A DNA stretch of 64,000 nucleotides from Megascapheus bottae (taxonomy: Eukaryota > Chordata > Mammalia > Rodentia > Geomyidae). The first letter of the stretch is position 1; each line of letters starts with the position of its first letter. Made by a program: the position numbers and the translations under genes. The stretch is from NCBI GenBank assembly GCA_024803745.1, contig JANJXV010000030.1, forward strand, positions 6,242,501-6,306,500, read 5' to 3'. This document shows positions 23,347 through 34,644 of this stretch, one piece after another. The notes under the pieces were generated by a model. The model ran no database searches. It was given only the letters and a program-made list of their open reading frames with translations, and was not told the origin of the DNA.

Positions 23347-24520
23347 GGCATCCCTCTGCACGCCCTCTGCACGCTCACCTCGCGTGGGCATCCGTCTGCA
23401 CGGTCACCTCGCGTGGGCATCCCTCTCCACACTCACCTCGCGTGGGCATCTCTCTGCACGGTCACCTCGCGCGGGCATCCCTCTGCACGCTCACCTCGGG
23501 CGGGCATCCCTCTGCACGGTCACCTCGCGCGGGCATCCCTCTGCACGCTCACCTCGGGCGGGCATCCCTCTGCACGTTCACCTCGGGCGGGCATCCCTCT
23601 GCACGCTCACCTCGGGCGGGCATCCCTCTGCACGCTCACCTCGCGTGGGTATCCCTCTGCACGCTCACCTCGCGTGGGTATCCCTCTGCACGCTCACCTC
23701 GGGCGGGCATCCCTCTGCACGCTCACCTCGCGCGGGCATCCCTCTGCACGCTCACCTCGGGCGGGCATCCCTCTCCACGGTCACCTCGGGCGGGCATCCC
23801 TCTGCACGCTCACCTCGCGCGGGCATCCCTCTGCACGGTCACCTCGCGCGGGCATCCCTCTGCACGCTCACCTCGCGCGGGCATCCCTCTGCACGCTCAC
23901 CTCGCGCGGGCATCCCTCTGCACGCTCACCTCGCGTGGGCATCCCTCTGCACGGTCACCTCGGGCGGGCATCCCTCTGCACGCTCACCTCGGGCGGGCAT
24001 CCCTCTGCACGCTCACCTCGCGCGGGCATCCCTCTGCACGGTCACCTCGCGCGGGCATCCCTCTGCACGCTCACCTCGCGTGGGCATCCCTCTGCACGCT
24101 CACCTCGGATGGGCATCCCTCTGCACGCTCACCTCGCGCGGGCATCCCTCTGCACGCTCACCTCGCGCGGGCATCCCTCTGCACGCTCACCTCGCGTGGG
24201 CATCCCTCTGCACGCTCACCTCGGGTGGGCATCCCTCTGCACGCTCACCTCGCGTGGGCATCCCTCTGCACGCTCACCTCGGGCGGGCATCCCTCTGCAC
24301 GGTCACCTCGGGTGGGCATCCCTCTGCACGCTCACCTCGGGCGGGCATCCCTCTGCACGCTCACCTCGCGTGGGCATCCCTCTGCACGCTCACCTCGGGT
24401 GGGCATCCCTCTGCACGCTCACCTCGCGTGGGCATCCCTCTGCACGCTCACCTCGCGCGGGCATCCCTCTGCACGCTCACCTCGCGCGGGCATCCCTCTG
24501 CACGCTCACCTCGCGTGGGG
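23347..24520. repeat. 29-bp minisatellite, 39 units
   Basis: Unit GGGCATCCCTCTGCACGCTC followed by ACCTCGCGC. GGGC starts at 23386 and recurs in strict 29-bp register to 24488, so no indel in 39 units. Variation is confined to a few sites: GC or GT before GGG, CGC or CGG, and GCTC or GGTC. The unit has no stop codon in any plus frame, so all three frames stay open for over 1.1 kb. A partial unit precedes the array. Confidence 0.97.
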
Positions 24521-24819
24521 ACCGGGGCCAGCGGCCCTGACAAGGCCCCACGGCGCTTTACGTGTGAGCTTTCCGGGGACACTGGCAAGCCACCCCACCT
24601 TCCACTGAGAAAACCAAAACCACGGCCACAGGTCAGACGCTCTTCTCCAGACCCGACCACCACACCAGCGACGCCCTGAGAGCTGCGTCTCGTCAGTGAG
24701 GACGACGCCCCGGGGGCGCAAGGGCCCGGGCCGCCGGCGCCAGCACCTCGCGCGAAGCGGTCGCGGCGAAGCCGCAGGCGCCGGGCCCGGCCGTCCAATC
24801 CCGAGCGAGCTGAGGTCTT

Positions 24820-24880
24820 GCGCCTGCGCAGAAAGAAACAACAAGCGCCACGTGGACGCCGGCGGAGCTCGCGCCTGCGC
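24820..24880 (+). promoter_or_regulatory. Pair of NRF1-like sites
   Basis: GCGCCTGCGCA at 24820-24830 and GCGCCTGCGC at 24871-24880 are close to the NRF1 consensus YGCGCAYGCGCR on the other strand. They lie 51 bp apart in the CpG island, with a CACGTG E-box between them. Confidence 0.5.
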
Positions 24881-24934
24881 CGTGGTTTCGCCCTGCCGAT
24901 TGGCTCCCGTCTCGGAGGGCGACGCGGCGGTTCC

Positions 24935-24950
24935 GGTTTCACTTTCTCTC
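24935..24950 (-). promoter_or_regulatory. ISRE-like element
   Basis: The plus strand reads GGTTTCACTTTCTCTC, which contains TTTCNNTTTC, the core of the interferon-stimulated response element bound by IRF-family factors. It lies in the CpG island about 120 bp upstream of the predicted first exon donor. Confidence 0.5.
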
Positions 24951-24997
24951 TTCCCTGCCCCTCCCCCGCCGCGCTTTGCTTTTCTCCGCGAGGTTTC

Positions 24998-25067
24998 ACT
25001 TCCGGCGGCCGAGGCTCCGCACGGCGACCGTCGTCGCGCTCCTTCCGGTGTGGCCGCCGGGACCCGG
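24998..25067 (+). other. TASOR2: Candidate non-coding first exon of TASOR2 (3' part)
   Basis: The segment after the ETS-type ACTTCCGG (24998-25005) ends at 25067 with donor GG|gtaggt. CpG-island first exons commonly look like this. No ATG opens a reading frame of the right phase for the exon at 35415. Both ends are inferred, because the transcription start is not visible in sequence. Confidence 0.4.
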
Positions 25068-25289
25068 GTAGGTTCTCTGAGGGGAGCCGCGGCGCGAGGC
25101 GCAGCGCGCGGGGTCCTGGCTCGGGGCGGACGGTGGGAGCGGCGGGCGGGAGCCGCTCGCCCGCTTCGGTGTGGTGTCTCCGCCGGCTGGGCGCCGCGCC
25201 GGGCAGAGGGAATGTGCTGGCTGGGGAAGCCTGCGAGGAAAAGCCGGCGGGGATTCGGGCCGGTGAGCTCCCCGGCCTCGGGTGTCGGG

Positions 25290-25690
25290 GCGCCCTGCGC
25301 GGCGGGGAGCGCGGAGGGGACGCGGGGGCTCGGGGCCCTGCGCGGAGGGGACGCGGGGGCCCGGGGAGCGCGGAGGGGAGCGCGGCGGGGGCCCGGGGCC
25401 CGGCGTGGAGGGGACGCGGGGGCTCGGGGCCCGGCGTGGAGGGGACGCGGGGGCTCGGGGCCCTGCGCGGAGGGGAGCGCGGCGGGGACGCGGGGGCTCG
25501 GGGCCCTGCGTGGAGGGGAGCGCGGCGGGGACGCGGGGGCTCGGGGCCCGGCGTGGCGGGGACGCGGGGGCTCGGGGCCCGGCGTGGAGGGGACGCGGGG
25601 GCTCGGGGCCCGGCGTGGAGGGGACGCGGGGGCTCGGGGCCGGGCGTGGAGGGGACGCGGGGGCTCGGGGCCGGGCGCGGACTCCCGCGG
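25290..25690. repeat. 31-bp G-rich minisatellite downstream of the CpG promoter
   Basis: Unit GAGGGGACGCGGGGGCTCGG followed by GGCCCGGCGTG, about 10 units, some lengthened by a GAGCGCGGCG insertion. The plus strand has many G-runs spaced for G-quadruplexes. Long frames on both strands are low-complexity. Confidence 0.95.
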
Positions 25691-25699
25691 GACTCGTAG

Positions 25700-26095
25700 T
25701 CGCGGGGGGGGGTGCTCTGCCGGGACGGCCGTGGGTGCCGCGCGGTGCGGGTTGGCGAGAGCGGGGGGCCCCGGCGCGTCATTGGGTATATTAGATGGGG
25801 CCGCGGCGCGGGGGACTCCACCTCCTCGGTGCTCTCTGAGGCTTGACTCGGTTTCCCCACCCGCGAGAGCTCGACCCGAGTACCCACGGGGCTTGGGAGC
25901 TGATGCATTCCCCACGCACGCACACCGGGTGCTTTGAAAGAAGTCTGTCTGTGCCGTGGGTCGGGGCGCCTGGACCCCAGGAGAAGATAATGAGTTCTGT
26001 GTGGGATTTCCGACGGGCCGGCAAGTCGTTCTTTAATGAAGCCCGCGACTGGAGTTTCTTTCCGCAGAGACCTCTTTGTGTGTGCTTTATTTAGT
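25700..26095. other. CpG-island shoulder, TASOR2 intron 1 side
   Basis: GC content falls steadily. A short frame exists, but no splice signals or family features. Confidence 0.4.
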
Positions 26096-26096
26096 T

Positions 26097-26350
26097 AGGT
26101 GCCCAGCATCAGTGGCTCACACCAAGAAGTACGCTGCACTGGAGGCTGAGATCCTAGAGGATGGCGGTTCAAGGGCAGCTTGGGCCAAAGACAGTGAGAT
26201 TCCTAACTCTAATGAAGGAGCAATTAAAATTTAAAATAATAAAATGAAAAAAGCAGGAAGTGGGGTCTGTGGCTCAGGTAGTTGATATCAGCCTTGTGTC
26301 GAACAGCTAAGGAACAGTATCCAGAGTTGAAGCCCCAGTACACACAAACA
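26097..26350 (+). mobile_element. B1-Geo SINE, diverged
   Basis: CCCAGCATCAGTGGCTCACA start, GTCTGTGGCTCAGGTAGTTG in the Geo half and a CA-rich tail. Confidence 0.7.
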
Positions 26351-26559
26351 CACACGCTCAAACAAGGGTCCATCAGCAGTGTGTGGGTAAAGAGGGTCAT
26401 TTACCAGCACACTCCATGCATAAGGAATGTTATTATGGATGGCTCCCTGCCATCCATCTGGTTTGTCAGAAGGTTGGCATGCCAACAGGATATTGGGGAC
26501 GGGACAAGGATTGATTGAAAAGTGAAAATTCTCGTGTGTGTATGTACATATGTGCGCGT

Positions 26560-26775
26560 GTGTGTGTGTCATTCCTGGGGCTTGAAACCAGAGCCAGGGC
26601 GCTGTCTCTTGACTTTCACCATGCCACTGAGCCACAGCTGTACTTTCAGCTCTTTTTCTTGTAGATTGGGGTTGAGTCTCAAAGGGTTTCCTTCCTGATC
26701 TGGCTTCAAATCGCTACGCCGCAGATAGCAGCCACCTGAGTTGTTTACAGGGAGGAGCCACCAGAACCCCTGCTC
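26560..26775 (-). mobile_element. B1-Geo SINE, diverged
   Basis: Reverse. GCTTGAAACCAGAGCCAGGG to GGAGGAGCCACCAGAACCC. Confidence 0.7.
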
Positions 26776-26948
26776 AAGTTTTTCTCAATCACTTGTCTGA
26801 AATTTCTTAAACCGTTTTTTCCCCTAGAAAGAAAATTAGAATGGTATAGTTGATGGGAATGTTTTGTAAATGTAAGAATTTAAGTGTTGTCGCTTTGTAA
26901 CCTGAGTACCCACTCGGTTCCCCTGAGAAGGCATTAAGGGGAGGGGGG

Positions 26949-27037
26949 GGGCTGGAAATATGACTCAGGTGGTAGAGCTGGAGTTGCTTAGTAAGTTTGA
27001 GGCTCTGATTTCAAACCTCATTGCCACCAAGCAAAGG
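26949..27037 (+). mobile_element. ID-like SINE
   Basis: GGCTGGAAATATGACTCAGG and GAGGCTCTGATTTCAAACCT keep the ID layout. Confidence 0.55.
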
Positions 27038-27049
27038 TGGGTGTGGGGA

Positions 27050-28325
27050 GAAAATGTGTGATAGTTAATATTACAGAATTTGAGATTGGTGGTAATTCAA
27101 AAAGACTTCTTACACTTGCTCCTTAATAACATAAGAATAGCCTTGTGTTGCAAATCTAGTTATAGAAATGTGTAGCTCTGAATAGCATCACCAGTACATC
27201 AGTAACTAGCCCAGTCTAGAAAAAAGTGAAAGGTAAAAGTATCCACAATTATTTTAAGGAAGACAATATTTGAAACATTGTGTTTTCAGGACATTGGCTC
27301 AGAGGTGATTTTAATTCTCATTAAAAAGATACAACACAAGCATCTCCTGTGGCCCTGTAGCCCAAATGCATCTGCTTAAACGGATTAAAATCTGAGAAGT
27401 GTGTTAAAAACTTGTCTGATAGTGTAACTATCAACATTGAATGTGTTTGTCTTTGTTTCTCAACTGGTGAACATTTATTTTCAAGATATCCTTATAAAGG
27501 CACAGCAACAATTTCTCTGCTGCTGTTACAAATACACTTAGAGCACTCATACTAAGTCCTTATGAGAGTGCTGGGTAATAATGCCCTGAATCGTTGGAAT
27601 CATTGTACTCATTCATCTCCTGGCTAACCAGTAGTAGATGGGAATGGTATTTTAAAATAGATTTTACATATCTCACAATTGAAAATAACACCTCATTTTG
27701 ATTATTTTCTTGGTGAATAAGAAAGACAAGTGTTTGGGACAGATCCAATCTATTTTTTGCTTTATGTGGTAAACACTATTAGCTACCATCGTGTTTTAGT
27801 TATTGTAGCTTTATAATATATTTTGGTACTTCCTTTTGAAAAAGCTTTTGAGTTACTTGGCAATTTTCTCTTGATGAAATTTAGAATTATCTCAGTTTTG
27901 GTAGAAAATTTTCATAGGTATTTTTGATTGAGCTGAATTTAAGTTTGAGTTTGAGAAAAGATATTCTTTTGAGTTTATCCATTTAGGAAAATAGGTATGT
28001 CCTCCTGTTTTATTGAATCTTTTGTGATGCTATTACTATATACAGTTAAAAAAAATCTGTGTGCTTGCATAGTTACCTCAGAAACCTTATGTGTTAATTC
28101 CACAAGGAAAGTATTCCTTGCCAGACCACCAGAGTCATTATTAATTTTATGTCAAATGTTCTTTTGACTTTATAGTTACATGTTTTTCCTTAACTTCTTG
28201 TTCATTTTCACTTGATTTTGAATATTAACTAGAATCATACTGCATGTTCTGTGACTTGTTAGACATCTTTTTGAGATTCTTTTATTTGTAGTTCTTCAAC
28301 TTTACATTTCTTTCTAAAACTATTG
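27050..28325. other. Long unique AT-rich intronic stretch
   Basis: About 1.3 kb with no recognised repeat or exon. Confidence 0.4.
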
Positions 28326-28328
28326 AGA

Positions 28329-28555
28329 CTGAGCACCACTGGCTCATGCCTGTAACCCTAACTTAACTATTCAGGAGGCTGAGATCTGAAGGTTATAGTT
28401 GAAACCCGCTGGGGCAGAAAAATCCATGAGACTCATCTCCAATTAACCACTAAAAAGCAAGGAGAACTATGGCTCTAGTAGTAGTAATCCAGCTTTGAGC
28501 AAAAAAGCTCTGAGACAGGGCCTAGTCCCTAAGTTCAAGCCCCAGGATTGATACA
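28329..28555 (+). mobile_element. B1-Geo SINE
   Basis: GAGCACCACTGGCTCATGCC start. The Geo half ends AAGTTCAAGCCCCAGGATTG. Confidence 0.8.
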
Positions 28556-28615
28556 TGTGTGCATGGGCGTTTAATATTGTACTAATAATCAAACTTTTTA
28601 CAGTAGAGTGGCTTT

Positions 28616-28822
28616 TTGTTTGTTTGTTTTTGTGCCAGTCCTGGGCTTGAACTCGGGGCCTGAGCACTGTCCCTGAGCTTCTTTTGCTCAAAGTTAGCAC
28701 TCTACCACTTGAGCTACAGCACCTCCTCAGGCTTTTTCTGTGTATGTGGTACTGAGGAATTGAACCCAGGGCTTCATGCATGCTAGACAAGCACTCTACC
28801 ACCAGGCCTTCCTCCCAAACCA
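28616..28822 (-). mobile_element. IDL-Geo SINE
   Basis: TTTG-repeat reverse tail. The dimer is intact down to ACCACCAGGCCTTCC. Confidence 0.85.
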
Positions 28823-28949
28823 GTTGAGTGGCTTTTGAGAATGTTAAAACAACCTTCAAAAGCTGATTATTAAGCCCAAACATAACCAACCTACAGTTAA
28901 AAGAAGTTCCATTACATTATATGATTTACTTCACTTAATAGTCTCTAAA

Positions 28950-29192
28950 ATTTTTTTTTGGGGGGGGGTCAGTTGTGAGGCTTGAATAAAGGGCCTGGGC
29001 GCGGTCCTTCAGCTTTTTTGCTCGGGACTCTACTATTTTGAGCCATGCCACTTCCAGGTTTTGAGTGGTTAATTAGAGATAAGAGTCTCCTGGAGACTTT
29101 TCTGTTGGGCTGGCTTGGAACCCAGATGCTCAGATCTCAGCCTGGTGAGTAGCTAGGATTACAAGTGTGAGTCACCTGTTCTTAGCCTGCCA
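28950..29192 (-). mobile_element. B1-Geo SINE
   Basis: T(9)G(9) junction, then the Geo half and GTGAGTAGCTAGGATTACAA in the B1 half. Confidence 0.8.
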
Positions 29193-29639
29193 AAGCCTTT
29201 TTAAAATCAGTTTCTCTTCATTGGATAAATAGTTTCCAATTTAAGATGACCTATAAAGCATTACATATTCATTTAGTTTCAAATTATATGTTCTATACAA
29301 TAATGGCAAGGACTCATAGATCTCCTAGTTTAAGTTTCACTTAGGACACGAGTAGGTTAATTGATATCCTAGTGAAGCATAATGAAATGTCGGTAAAGAT
29401 GTCCTTAAATCAGGTAAAAATAACTTCACCTCTCAGCCCTCTTTCACAGGCCGTGTGTCTTGAGGTTATATAAAGTATTGAAACCTTTATTAAGTAGATC
29501 TTTTCATCAATTAAATCTCCCGTCACTATGGTGGAAGGCCACCTTAACTGAACAGAATGCTCAGGTAAACTGGATTTTGTCGAGGGTAACTAGCACAAGA
29601 AGCCTGCTGTGGGGCGCTCAGGGCCCTGACTTACTGTCC

Positions 29640-29906
29640 GCCCGCAGGGTGTGCGGTGTGGGGCTCTGGGGGCGGGGGCGGAGGGAGGGGATCCCCTCGA
29701 GGAGCCCCGGAGGAGGCCGCACCACCCTTGTTGACTTTCAAAAGGCGCCTCTGGCCCGCTCGCCCCGTGCCCAGCACCGGCTCCCCGATCCCGTCCCCCC
29801 ACCCCCAGCTTCCGGTGCTGGCTGCCCAGGCCGCCCTGCGGGCAGGGCGGGAGGGGGCCGGTAGGGCGGCTGGTTGAGCAGAGCCCCCTCCCCCATACAT
29901 CATGGG
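29640..29906 (+). promoter_or_regulatory. TASOR2: Second GC-rich block with a candidate first coding exon of TASOR2
   Basis: About 270 bp of G+C-rich, CpG-containing sequence interrupts an otherwise AT-rich intron. It ends in ATGGG|gtaggg (ATG at 29902-29904, A at -3, G at +4). An in-frame TGA lies 24 nt upstream of the ATG. The two bases after ATG give the phase needed by the exon at 35415, predicting Met-Gly-Ile-Asp-Asp. Transcription from here is not shown by the sequence. Confidence 0.35.
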
Positions 29907-30530
29907 GTAGGGAGAGGAGTGGGCCTCATCTCCCCGAAGTTGTGGAGAGAGTCGCAGGACCCCTTGAGAACGCCGCTTGGTTCATCTATGAAAACGCTTG
30001 CCCTAGGACGCTGGGTGCCAAGACTTTGAGAATGGACCGATTCTGTGCTGTACCTTACCTGGTAGGAGGTGTGAGGGTGTTTGGAAACGCAGCTGTAACA
30101 GCGCCATGTCAGGTCCCCGCTGCTGAACCCAGGTGATGACAGAGACCAGGTGATAGTAGACATGTTTGTGTGGTTCCTCAAGCAGTAAAGTGTGAGTGTC
30201 CTCATTCCTGGTTCTTCCTAGATTATAGCCAGAGACCTGAATGTGTAGATCTACAGTAGCTGAGATTGGGTTGGTGGTTGTAACCGTGCCTCACTATAAC
30301 CAGGATGCCCCCAGACCCATGGATTGCTGGCCAGTGGCTCTGAATTCTGCTAGCTCATCTTTTGAAATGTGGAATAATGATTCCAGATGAACTTTGCACT
30401 TCAAGTAAAAGCAGTAATGCCTTATTTTTATTCCTTTTGTGCATGAACTTGACCAGCACATATTTAAACTTCAATACATTAGAGAATTTTAAGTAGGCTT
30501 AAATTTTTTGTGGAATAGTAAAATTTTTTT
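29907..30530. other. Unique sequence after the second GC-rich block
   Basis: Non-repetitive, moderately GC-rich at first, then AT-rich. Several ATG and donor-like sites, but none gives the phase needed by the 35415 exon except ATGGG at 29902. Confidence 0.4.
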
Positions 30531-30540
30531 GTTGTTGCAT

Positions 30541-30571
<31 letters not shown>

Positions 30572-30848
30572 TTTTTTCTGGTCTTGAGGCCTGAGCTCTG
30601 GGTCCCAACACTGTCCTTGAGCTTCTTTTGCTCAAGGAAACACTTTTACCACTTGAGCCATGGCATCACTTCTGTTGTTTTGGTTGTTGGTGGTGTAGGG
30701 TTTTTTGTGTTTTTGTTTTCTTGTTGTTGTTGTTGTAGTTTGTTGTAGATGAGAGTCTTACAGACTTTCCTGCCCAGCCTGGCTTCAAACCACATTCCTC
30801 AGATCTCAGCCTCCGAGAGGATTATAAGCATGAGCCAAGCCACCAATA
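30531..30848 (-). mobile_element. B1-Geo SINE with ATTT tail and internal expansion
   Basis: An (ATTT)9 reverse tail precedes the Geo half. The middle holds an extra GTT-rich stretch of about 60 bp, so the element is longer than usual. Confidence 0.8.
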
Positions 30849-31337
30849 TTATTATTGTGTCTCAATTGGGCTTATGAGAAATACTATTATTTTTTTCTGC
30901 TTCCCCCCCCCCAAATTGTAAATTCTCATTTTTCCAAAATGAGAGTAGCTTTATTTCTCTTGGATTGTATTTATGCTAAGATTTTAGAAAATAAAGCAAA
31001 AATTACCTTCACTTGTCCTACTCAAATCCTATTATAGTTTTATTACCTGCTCCCCTTGACAAGAGCTCCCCTTGAACCTAAGGGACTTTAGTGAGTAAGA
31101 CTCAGCATCTGTTCCTGGTCCTTGCATTGTGGTGGGAAGACAGTTACCCCCACCACCAAAAACACACACAAAACTAAAGCAATGGGATAAAAGCATGTAA
31201 AGATGGAATACCAGAGAGTATATGAGTGACTTCCAGGATTTGCTGAAGCAGATAGGAGCTCAATCAGGAGAATGAGTGAAAACCCTCCCCTTAGAAATAA
31301 CATAATACACAAAGGCCTTAAAAAGGACAAAGCTTAC

Positions 31338-31515
31338 GGGCTGGGAATGTGGCTGGTGGTAGAGTGCTTGCCTAGCATGCATGAAGCCCACATAAACGGA
31401 AAAAGCCAAAAGTGGTGCTTTGGCTCAAGTGGTAGAATGCTGGCCTTCAGCAGAATCAGCTCAGGGACACATCAGGCCCTGAGTTCAAGCCCTAAGACTG
31501 GCAAAAAAAAGAAAA
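31338..31515 (+). mobile_element. IDL-Geo SINE, shortened
   Basis: The GGGTTCGATTCCTCGGTACC segment is deleted: GCATGAAG runs directly to CCCACATAAACGG. The Geo half is whole. Confidence 0.8.
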
Positions 31516-31624
31516 AATGTAGAGCACTATCCTGAGCAAAAGAGCTTAGGGACAGCTGAATTCAAAAAAAGGTAGACAACTATCCCTGATCAAAAGAGTT
31601 CAAAAGGCCCCACGACCGACCAAA

Positions 31625-32160
31625 AAAATATGAATAAGAACAAATGCTGGTAGGGGTGTGAAGAGAAAGGAACCTTAATACATTATTAGTAGGATTGTAA
31701 ACTATGCAACTTTTATGGGAAGCAGGTAGGAAATTCCTTTAAAAAAATCTAATAACTAGAAATAGCATAAGTAGCATATTACTAGAAGCACCTACACAGC
31801 CATGTTCATTGTAGTAATATTCACAAACTATGGAAGCAGCCCATGGACAAAAAAAAAACCTATTGATATAGATAGGTCTAGATCAGTAGACATGCACACC
31901 AGATTATTAATTCTACCATAAAGAAGAGTGAATCAAGTCATTTGTAAGGAAATAAGTGGATCTGGAAATTCCCCTTGTATTAGGTGAAGTAAGCTAGTCC
32001 TCAGGACAAAGGTCACGTTTTCTCGCATGTGTGAATTTTGGACCTAAAAAATAAACATAAGCATGCAGGATCATGAATGCTTGAAAATATATATCTATTT
32101 ACATATGTGTGTGCATGTATATGTAGATATATACATATATGATAAATCTGTCTAAAATGA
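31625..32160 (+). mobile_element. Old L1 3' fragment
   Basis: Resembles the 3' ORF2 and 3' UTR order of the L1 at 20479-21821 (CCATGTTCATTGTAGTAATA, GGAAATAAGTGGATCTGG) but is highly diverged, with no open frame. Confidence 0.7.
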
Positions 32161-32214
32161 TATATCGTGTGTGAGATACCCATGTTAACCTCAGAACAGT
32201 TACTATTCACTTTT

Positions 32215-34644
32215 TTAATATATATTTTTATTGTAATTAATAGAAGGGTTACATGATATTTGCCAGATAGAAGGTGCATTAATTCCCATACATTGATACC
32301 CTTTCACATGTCTTGGTCCCCATTTCCCTTCCCCCCTCCCCCACCCCTCATCTTGTTTTCCCCCGTTCCCTATCCAATTTCAGATAACCGAATACAAATA
32401 TATCCTATATATCAGGTAACAAAGTGAGATAGTGTAACAATATGAGATAACCAAGGGACAGCAAAAGAGATGAGAGATAACATAGTACATTAAGGACAAC
32501 AATCATTCATTATATGGCTTAAGTTTACATCATATTTTAAATGACATTAACAAACAATTGTTCAAGGAGGGAATCTCGAATTACATTCTCTGGGACTTAG
32601 TATTTAGACCTTAATCAAAATTAGGCTAACGGTTTGTATGTAATAGAAACATATCAATTTATGAAATAAAACATTATGATTATAGAGTCATAGGTTTTTT
32701 TGTCTATATAGTTATGTTTGTATTTCCATTACCAGTACATAGCTTTGGGTATGCAGTTATTGAGTCCTCGCTCTTGTACACTTTGGATTTAATAACCGCA
32801 TATTAAGGATACCATGCGCCTTTTGTTCCTTAGGTCTTGACTTGTCTCACTCAGCATGATTCGCTCTAGATTCATCCACTTCCCTGCGAATGCCATTATT
32901 TTATCTTGTCTGTTGGCTATGTAGAATTCCATTGTGTATATATACCACATTTTCTGTATCCATTCATCTGCAGTAGGGCATCTGGATTGTTTCCATCGCC
33001 TGGCTATTGTGAATAGTGCAGAGATGAACACAGCTGAGCAGGTGTCTTTATAATATCCTGGGTCAGGATAGATGCCCAGAAGTGGTATGGCGGCATCATA
33101 GGGAAGGTCTATTTTCAGTTCTTTAAGGAACCTCCACACTGCTTTCCAGAGTGGCTGACCTAGTTTACAGTCCCACCAGCAGTGCAGTAGGGTTCCTTTT
33201 TCTCCACAACCCCGCCAGCAACTCATTGTCTGAGTTCAAAATCTTGGCCTTTCTTGTTGGGGTAAGGTGGTATCTTAGGATTGTTTTTATTTGCATTTCT
33301 TTTATGACCATAGATGATGAACATTTTCTCATGTTTTTCTGCCATTTTAATCTCTTATTCTGATAGGTCTCTCTTTAGTTCCCTTGCCCATTTAGTGAAT
33401 GGTTTATTGGGTTTTCGGGGGATTAGTTTCTTGAGTTCCCTGTAAATACTGGATATTAAGCATTTGTCAGATATATTGTTGGTGAATATCTTTTCCCAGT
33501 TGGTTGGCTGTCCCTCTATTTTTGCAACTATGTTTTTATTTGTACAGAAACTTTTTATTTTTAGGTAGCCCCATTTATTGAGTCTCTCTCCAATCTGTTG
33601 TGACCCTGGGATTCTGTTCAGGAATCTGTTGCCTGTGCGTATGAGTTCTAGTGTCTCCTACATTATCATGTAGCAATTTCACGGTTTCTGGTCTGACGTT
33701 GAGGTCTTTGATCCACTTTGAGTTAATGCTTGTGCATGGTGAAAGGCTAGGGTCAATTCTTAGTTTTCTGCATGTGGCTGCCCAGTTTTGCCAGCACCAA
33801 TAATTGAATAGACTGTGTTTGTTCCATTGTATATCTTTGGCTCCTTTGTCAAATACAAGTTGCCTATAGGTATATGGTTCTATTTCTGGGTCTTCTGTTC
33901 CACTGATCTTCTGGTCTGTTTTTGTGCCAGTACCAAGCAGTTTTTGTTACTATGGCTCTATAGTAGAGTTTGAAGTCTGGTATTGTAATACTACCAGCAT
34001 TGCTCTTTTTGCCTAGAACTGTTTTGGCTATTCTAGGTCTTTTCTTGTTCCATATGAATCTTTGGATTATATCTTCAATTTCCATAAAGAATGTCTTTGG
34101 GATTTTGATGGGGATTGCATTGAATTTGTATATCAGTTTTGGCAGTATAGCCATTTTCACTATGTTGATTCTCCCTAGCCATGAGCATGGGATGTCTTTC
34201 CATTTCCTAGTGTCTTCTTTAATTTCTTTCATTAGGCTTTTATAATTTTCATTGAATAATTCCTTCTTTGGTTAAGTATATTCCTAAGTATTTTATTCTT
34301 TTGGGGGCTATTGTGAATGGGATCGTTTTCTTGATTTGGCCTTCTGTTTGTGTATTGTTGGTGTACAAGAAGGCTACTGACTTCTGAAGGTTGATTTTGT
34401 ATCCTGCCACTTTGCTAAAGTGGTTTATTAATTCTAGTAGTTTGGGAGTGGAGTTTGTTGGGTCACTCAAGTAGAGGATCATGTCATCTGCGAATAAGGA
34501 TAGTTTAATTTCTTCTTTCCCTATGTGGATCCCTTTGATGTCCTTTTCTTGTCTTATTGCTCTGGCTAAGGGTTCCAGCACTATATTGAAGAGAAGTGGA
34601 GAGAGTGGGCATCCCTGTCTAGTTCCTGATTTTAAGGTGAATGG
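32215..34644 (-). mobile_element. L1 LINE, 5'-truncated, reverse, with 52-bp flanking repeat
   Basis: From low to high coordinate: tail, 3' UTR (to about 32790), then ORF2 C-terminal and reverse-transcriptase-domain fragments in several broken frames, truncated within the RT region at 34644. A 52-bp sequence lies on each side (32163-32214 and 34645-34696) with three mismatches. Not functional. Confidence 0.9.

Larger units (their letters stand above)
24690..25290 (+). promoter_or_regulatory. CpG island promoter, probably of TASOR2
   Basis: A dense CpG island holds a canonical set of promoter motifs: CCAAT (24795-24799), an inverted CCAAT (ATTGGCT, about 24899-24905), a CACGTG E-box (24849-24854), two NRF1-like GCGCCTGCGC sites and ETS-type CTTCCGG sites. 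No TATA box. It faces TASOR2. The distance to the first TASOR2 coding exon found (35.4 kb) leaves open whether this or the 29.6-kb GC block is the main start. Confidence 0.65.

Noticed and set aside
23347..24520. Possible CRISPR array (29-bp repeats)
   Set aside because: The repeats are directly joined without spacers, in a mammalian genome.
23290..24679. Three overlapping frames of 388-450 codons on the plus strand
   Set aside because: They are translations of a 29-bp tandem repeat lacking stop codons in every frame. No family features, and all frames are equally open.
25211..25261. ATG-led exon ending CCG|gtgagc as TASOR2 first coding exon
   Set aside because: It ends in phase 0, whereas the exon at 35415 needs two preceding bases.
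24448..25937. Frames of 290-490 codons, Pro/Arg- or Gly-rich, on both strands
   Set aside because: GC-rich CpG island and 31-bp repeat. Low complexity on both strands and no splice or family support.
29460..29903. Pro/Gly-rich frames in the GC block
   Set aside because: Composition-driven, open on both strands, and the candidate ATG at 29902 has an in-frame stop just upstream.
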